This document shows positions 60,811 through 62,248 of a stretch of DNA of 62,248 nucleotides, in pieces (position 1 is the first letter of the stretch; each line of letters starts with the position of its first letter). The notes beneath the pieces were generated by a model. It ran no database searches and had not been told where the DNA came from. It saw nothing but the letters and a program-made list of their open reading frames with translations. The DNA is from Diplocarpon mali (lineage: Eukaryota > Ascomycota > Leotiomycetes > Helotiales > Drepanopezizaceae). The DNA is taken from assembly GCA_024741835.1 (NCBI GenBank), contig JAENRP010000086.1, forward strand, positions 99,373 to 161,620, read 5' to 3'. The position numbers and the translations under genes were made by a program.

Positions 60811-62248
60811 ATGTCCAGATCGCCTACAAAGGAGAGCTCTATCCCTAGATTATCCCCGCCTCGAAAGCCACCCTCTCTTCTCAACCCACCCAGCCCACGC
60901 ACACATCGCGCCCTAAGACGACTACAATCTGCGCATACGCTGGGGCAGTCGAACCAGCCATCTCTGATCTCGCAGCAGCATAAACAGGGTCTGCAAAGAA
61001 ACCAACCCCCCTCGAACAGTTCGTCGGTGCCACATCATAGTCGGGGGCGGTCGAATAGTGATGCGACCAACATGGCAGTGCCCACTCCGGGGTTGGCGGG
61101 CAGGAGGCTTGTGAACGTGAAGAAGCCTATTGCGGCAGATGCGCTGTCTCTCGACAGACTCATCAGAGAAGGGCCGCCGGATGGGGATCTCATCGGGGCG
61201 TTGGACAGCGTGAGGTTGAAGATTTTGGACCTGGGAATCAAGAGTGATACTGATGGCATGGTAAGCTCGACCCAGAAACTGGCGACATCCTTGGGCAAAG
61301 GCAGTTGCTAATCGCGACAACCAGTCCTCTCTCCGAATCTACGTCTGGCTCATCCTCCTCGACGCCCCCGTCCTCGAAACAGACTCCTACCTCACGCTCA
61401 TTCACCGCGGCGCCTCCCCCGCCTACTCCAAAATCCGCAACGACACCTTCCGCACGTTGGCCACCGACCCCCTCTTTCGCCGGCGCGTCAGCGAAGCCTC
61501 TCTCATCCGGCTCCTCAATGCCGTGGCCTGGAAACTGCACGATGCAAAGGAGGAGCGCGCCGCAGACATTCGGGCCCGGTCCGCGAGCCGCAAGCATACC
61601 GCGAATGTGCGTGGGAGTCCGGAGCTGCAGAGTTCAACGCCCGCGATGAAGAGTAGAGCTAGGGCCTTGACCTTGACGACCGAGGGCTCCGAGGTGGGAG
61701 CTGGTGAGCCGGGGACCTACGTGCAGGGTATGAATGTGCTGGCCGCCCCATTCCTCTATGCGGCGAGGAGTGAGGCGGAAGCGTTCGTTGCGTTCCATCG
61801 CTTCATTACCAACGAGTGCCCGGGATATGTTCGAGGTGCGATGGATGGGGTCCACAAGGGTCTTGCTCTTGTTGACAAGGTCCTCGCTATCGTCGACCCG
61901 AAACTCAGCATGTATCTGATTGGGAAGGGCATGCACGCCGAGTTGTATGCTTTTCCTTCCGTCCTGACGCTCTGCGCTTGCACACCACCTCTACCGGAAG
62001 TGCTGCGGCTATGGGACTTCTTGTTTGCGTATGGAGCTCATCTCAACATCCTGTGCATTGTCGCGCAGTTGGTTATTCTCAGGACAGCTATTCTGAGCTC
62101 TCCAAGGTATTTGCAGAATCTTCTGTTCTCAGTACTAAACCGCTAACATGGAGAAGCCCTACGAAGATATTACGCTCTTTTCCACCTCTCAAAGCGGAGA
62201 CGATCAAAGAAGTTACTTTGACTCTCATCAAGAAGATACCTGACGATG
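60811..62248 (+). CDS. bub2: Mitotic checkpoint GAP Bub2 (TBC domain), 3' truncated by the window
   Basis: TBC-domain GTPase-activating protein; with Bfa1 it restrains the Tem1/Spg1 GTPase at spindle poles (spindle position checkpoint/septation). Exons 60811-61260, 61325-62106 and 62154 onward, running off the end. The first 105 residues are Ser/Pro/Arg-rich and disordered. The TBC domain starts near LDRLIREGPPDGDL. Both catalytic fingers are present: the Arg finger in IRNDTFRTL and the Gln finger in TYVQGMNVLA. A ~50-residue Ser/Arg insert lies between them. The third exon continues KILRSFPPLKAETIK as expected. Start is the first ATG after a stop. Confidence 0.9.

Overview
The window is nuclear DNA of a filamentous ascomycete (Pezizomycotina). 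Genes are dense and split by short introns of about 45-130 bases with GT..AG ends and CTAAC/CTGAC branch points. The CYP51, G6PDH, Fun30, Mex67 and Erv46 proteins all read as ascomycete versions; the CYP51 and the AT-rich repeat islands suggest Leotiomycetes, but that assignment is inference. I rebuilt exon joins by hand so that every listed gene stays in frame; gene 5' ends are the least certain part.

Left part (0.9-18.6 kb). An STK19-type winged-helix gene (-) and a histidine phosphatase gene (+) share a short divergent promoter. A C2H2 zinc-finger regulator follows behind a 2.2 kb non-coding leader. Three plus-strand genes for membrane lipids come next: DGAT2 (triacylglycerol synthesis), CYP51 (ergosterol synthesis) and a long PAQR/Izh3-type receptor. 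A monocarboxylate-type MFS transporter (-) closes this part.

Middle part (19-29 kb) is a gene graveyard. It holds a decayed BAH-PHD chromatin reader, a decayed mitochondrial phosphate carrier and a Pro/Gln-rich frame broken by four stops that are each one C-to-T change from a sense codon. Two small intact genes (DUF3602, CBS-domain) sit between them. A cluster of perfect palindromes lies at 23.7-23.85 kb.

An intact glucose-6-phosphate dehydrogenase gene (30.0-32.0 kb) borders an AT-rich island (32.3-36.8 kb). The island contains one copy of an unclassified 0.7 kb repeat, an internally deleted Tc1/mariner element and a gag-only LTR element. A second copy of the repeat lies inverted at 51.45-52.15 kb. 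The pattern fits RIP-like (repeat-induced C-to-T) decay.

Right part (37.6-62.2 kb) is mostly housekeeping: ribosomal protein eL33 (with a 10-base exon), a DUF2406 protein, Vma21 and Fun30 from one divergent promoter, Erv46, Mex67, a SulP sulfate permease with a STAS domain, and Bub2, which runs off the window end. I see no CRISPR array, rRNA, convincing tRNA or complete biosynthetic cluster. The most unusual content is the decayed gene set with its palindromes and the repeat pair.
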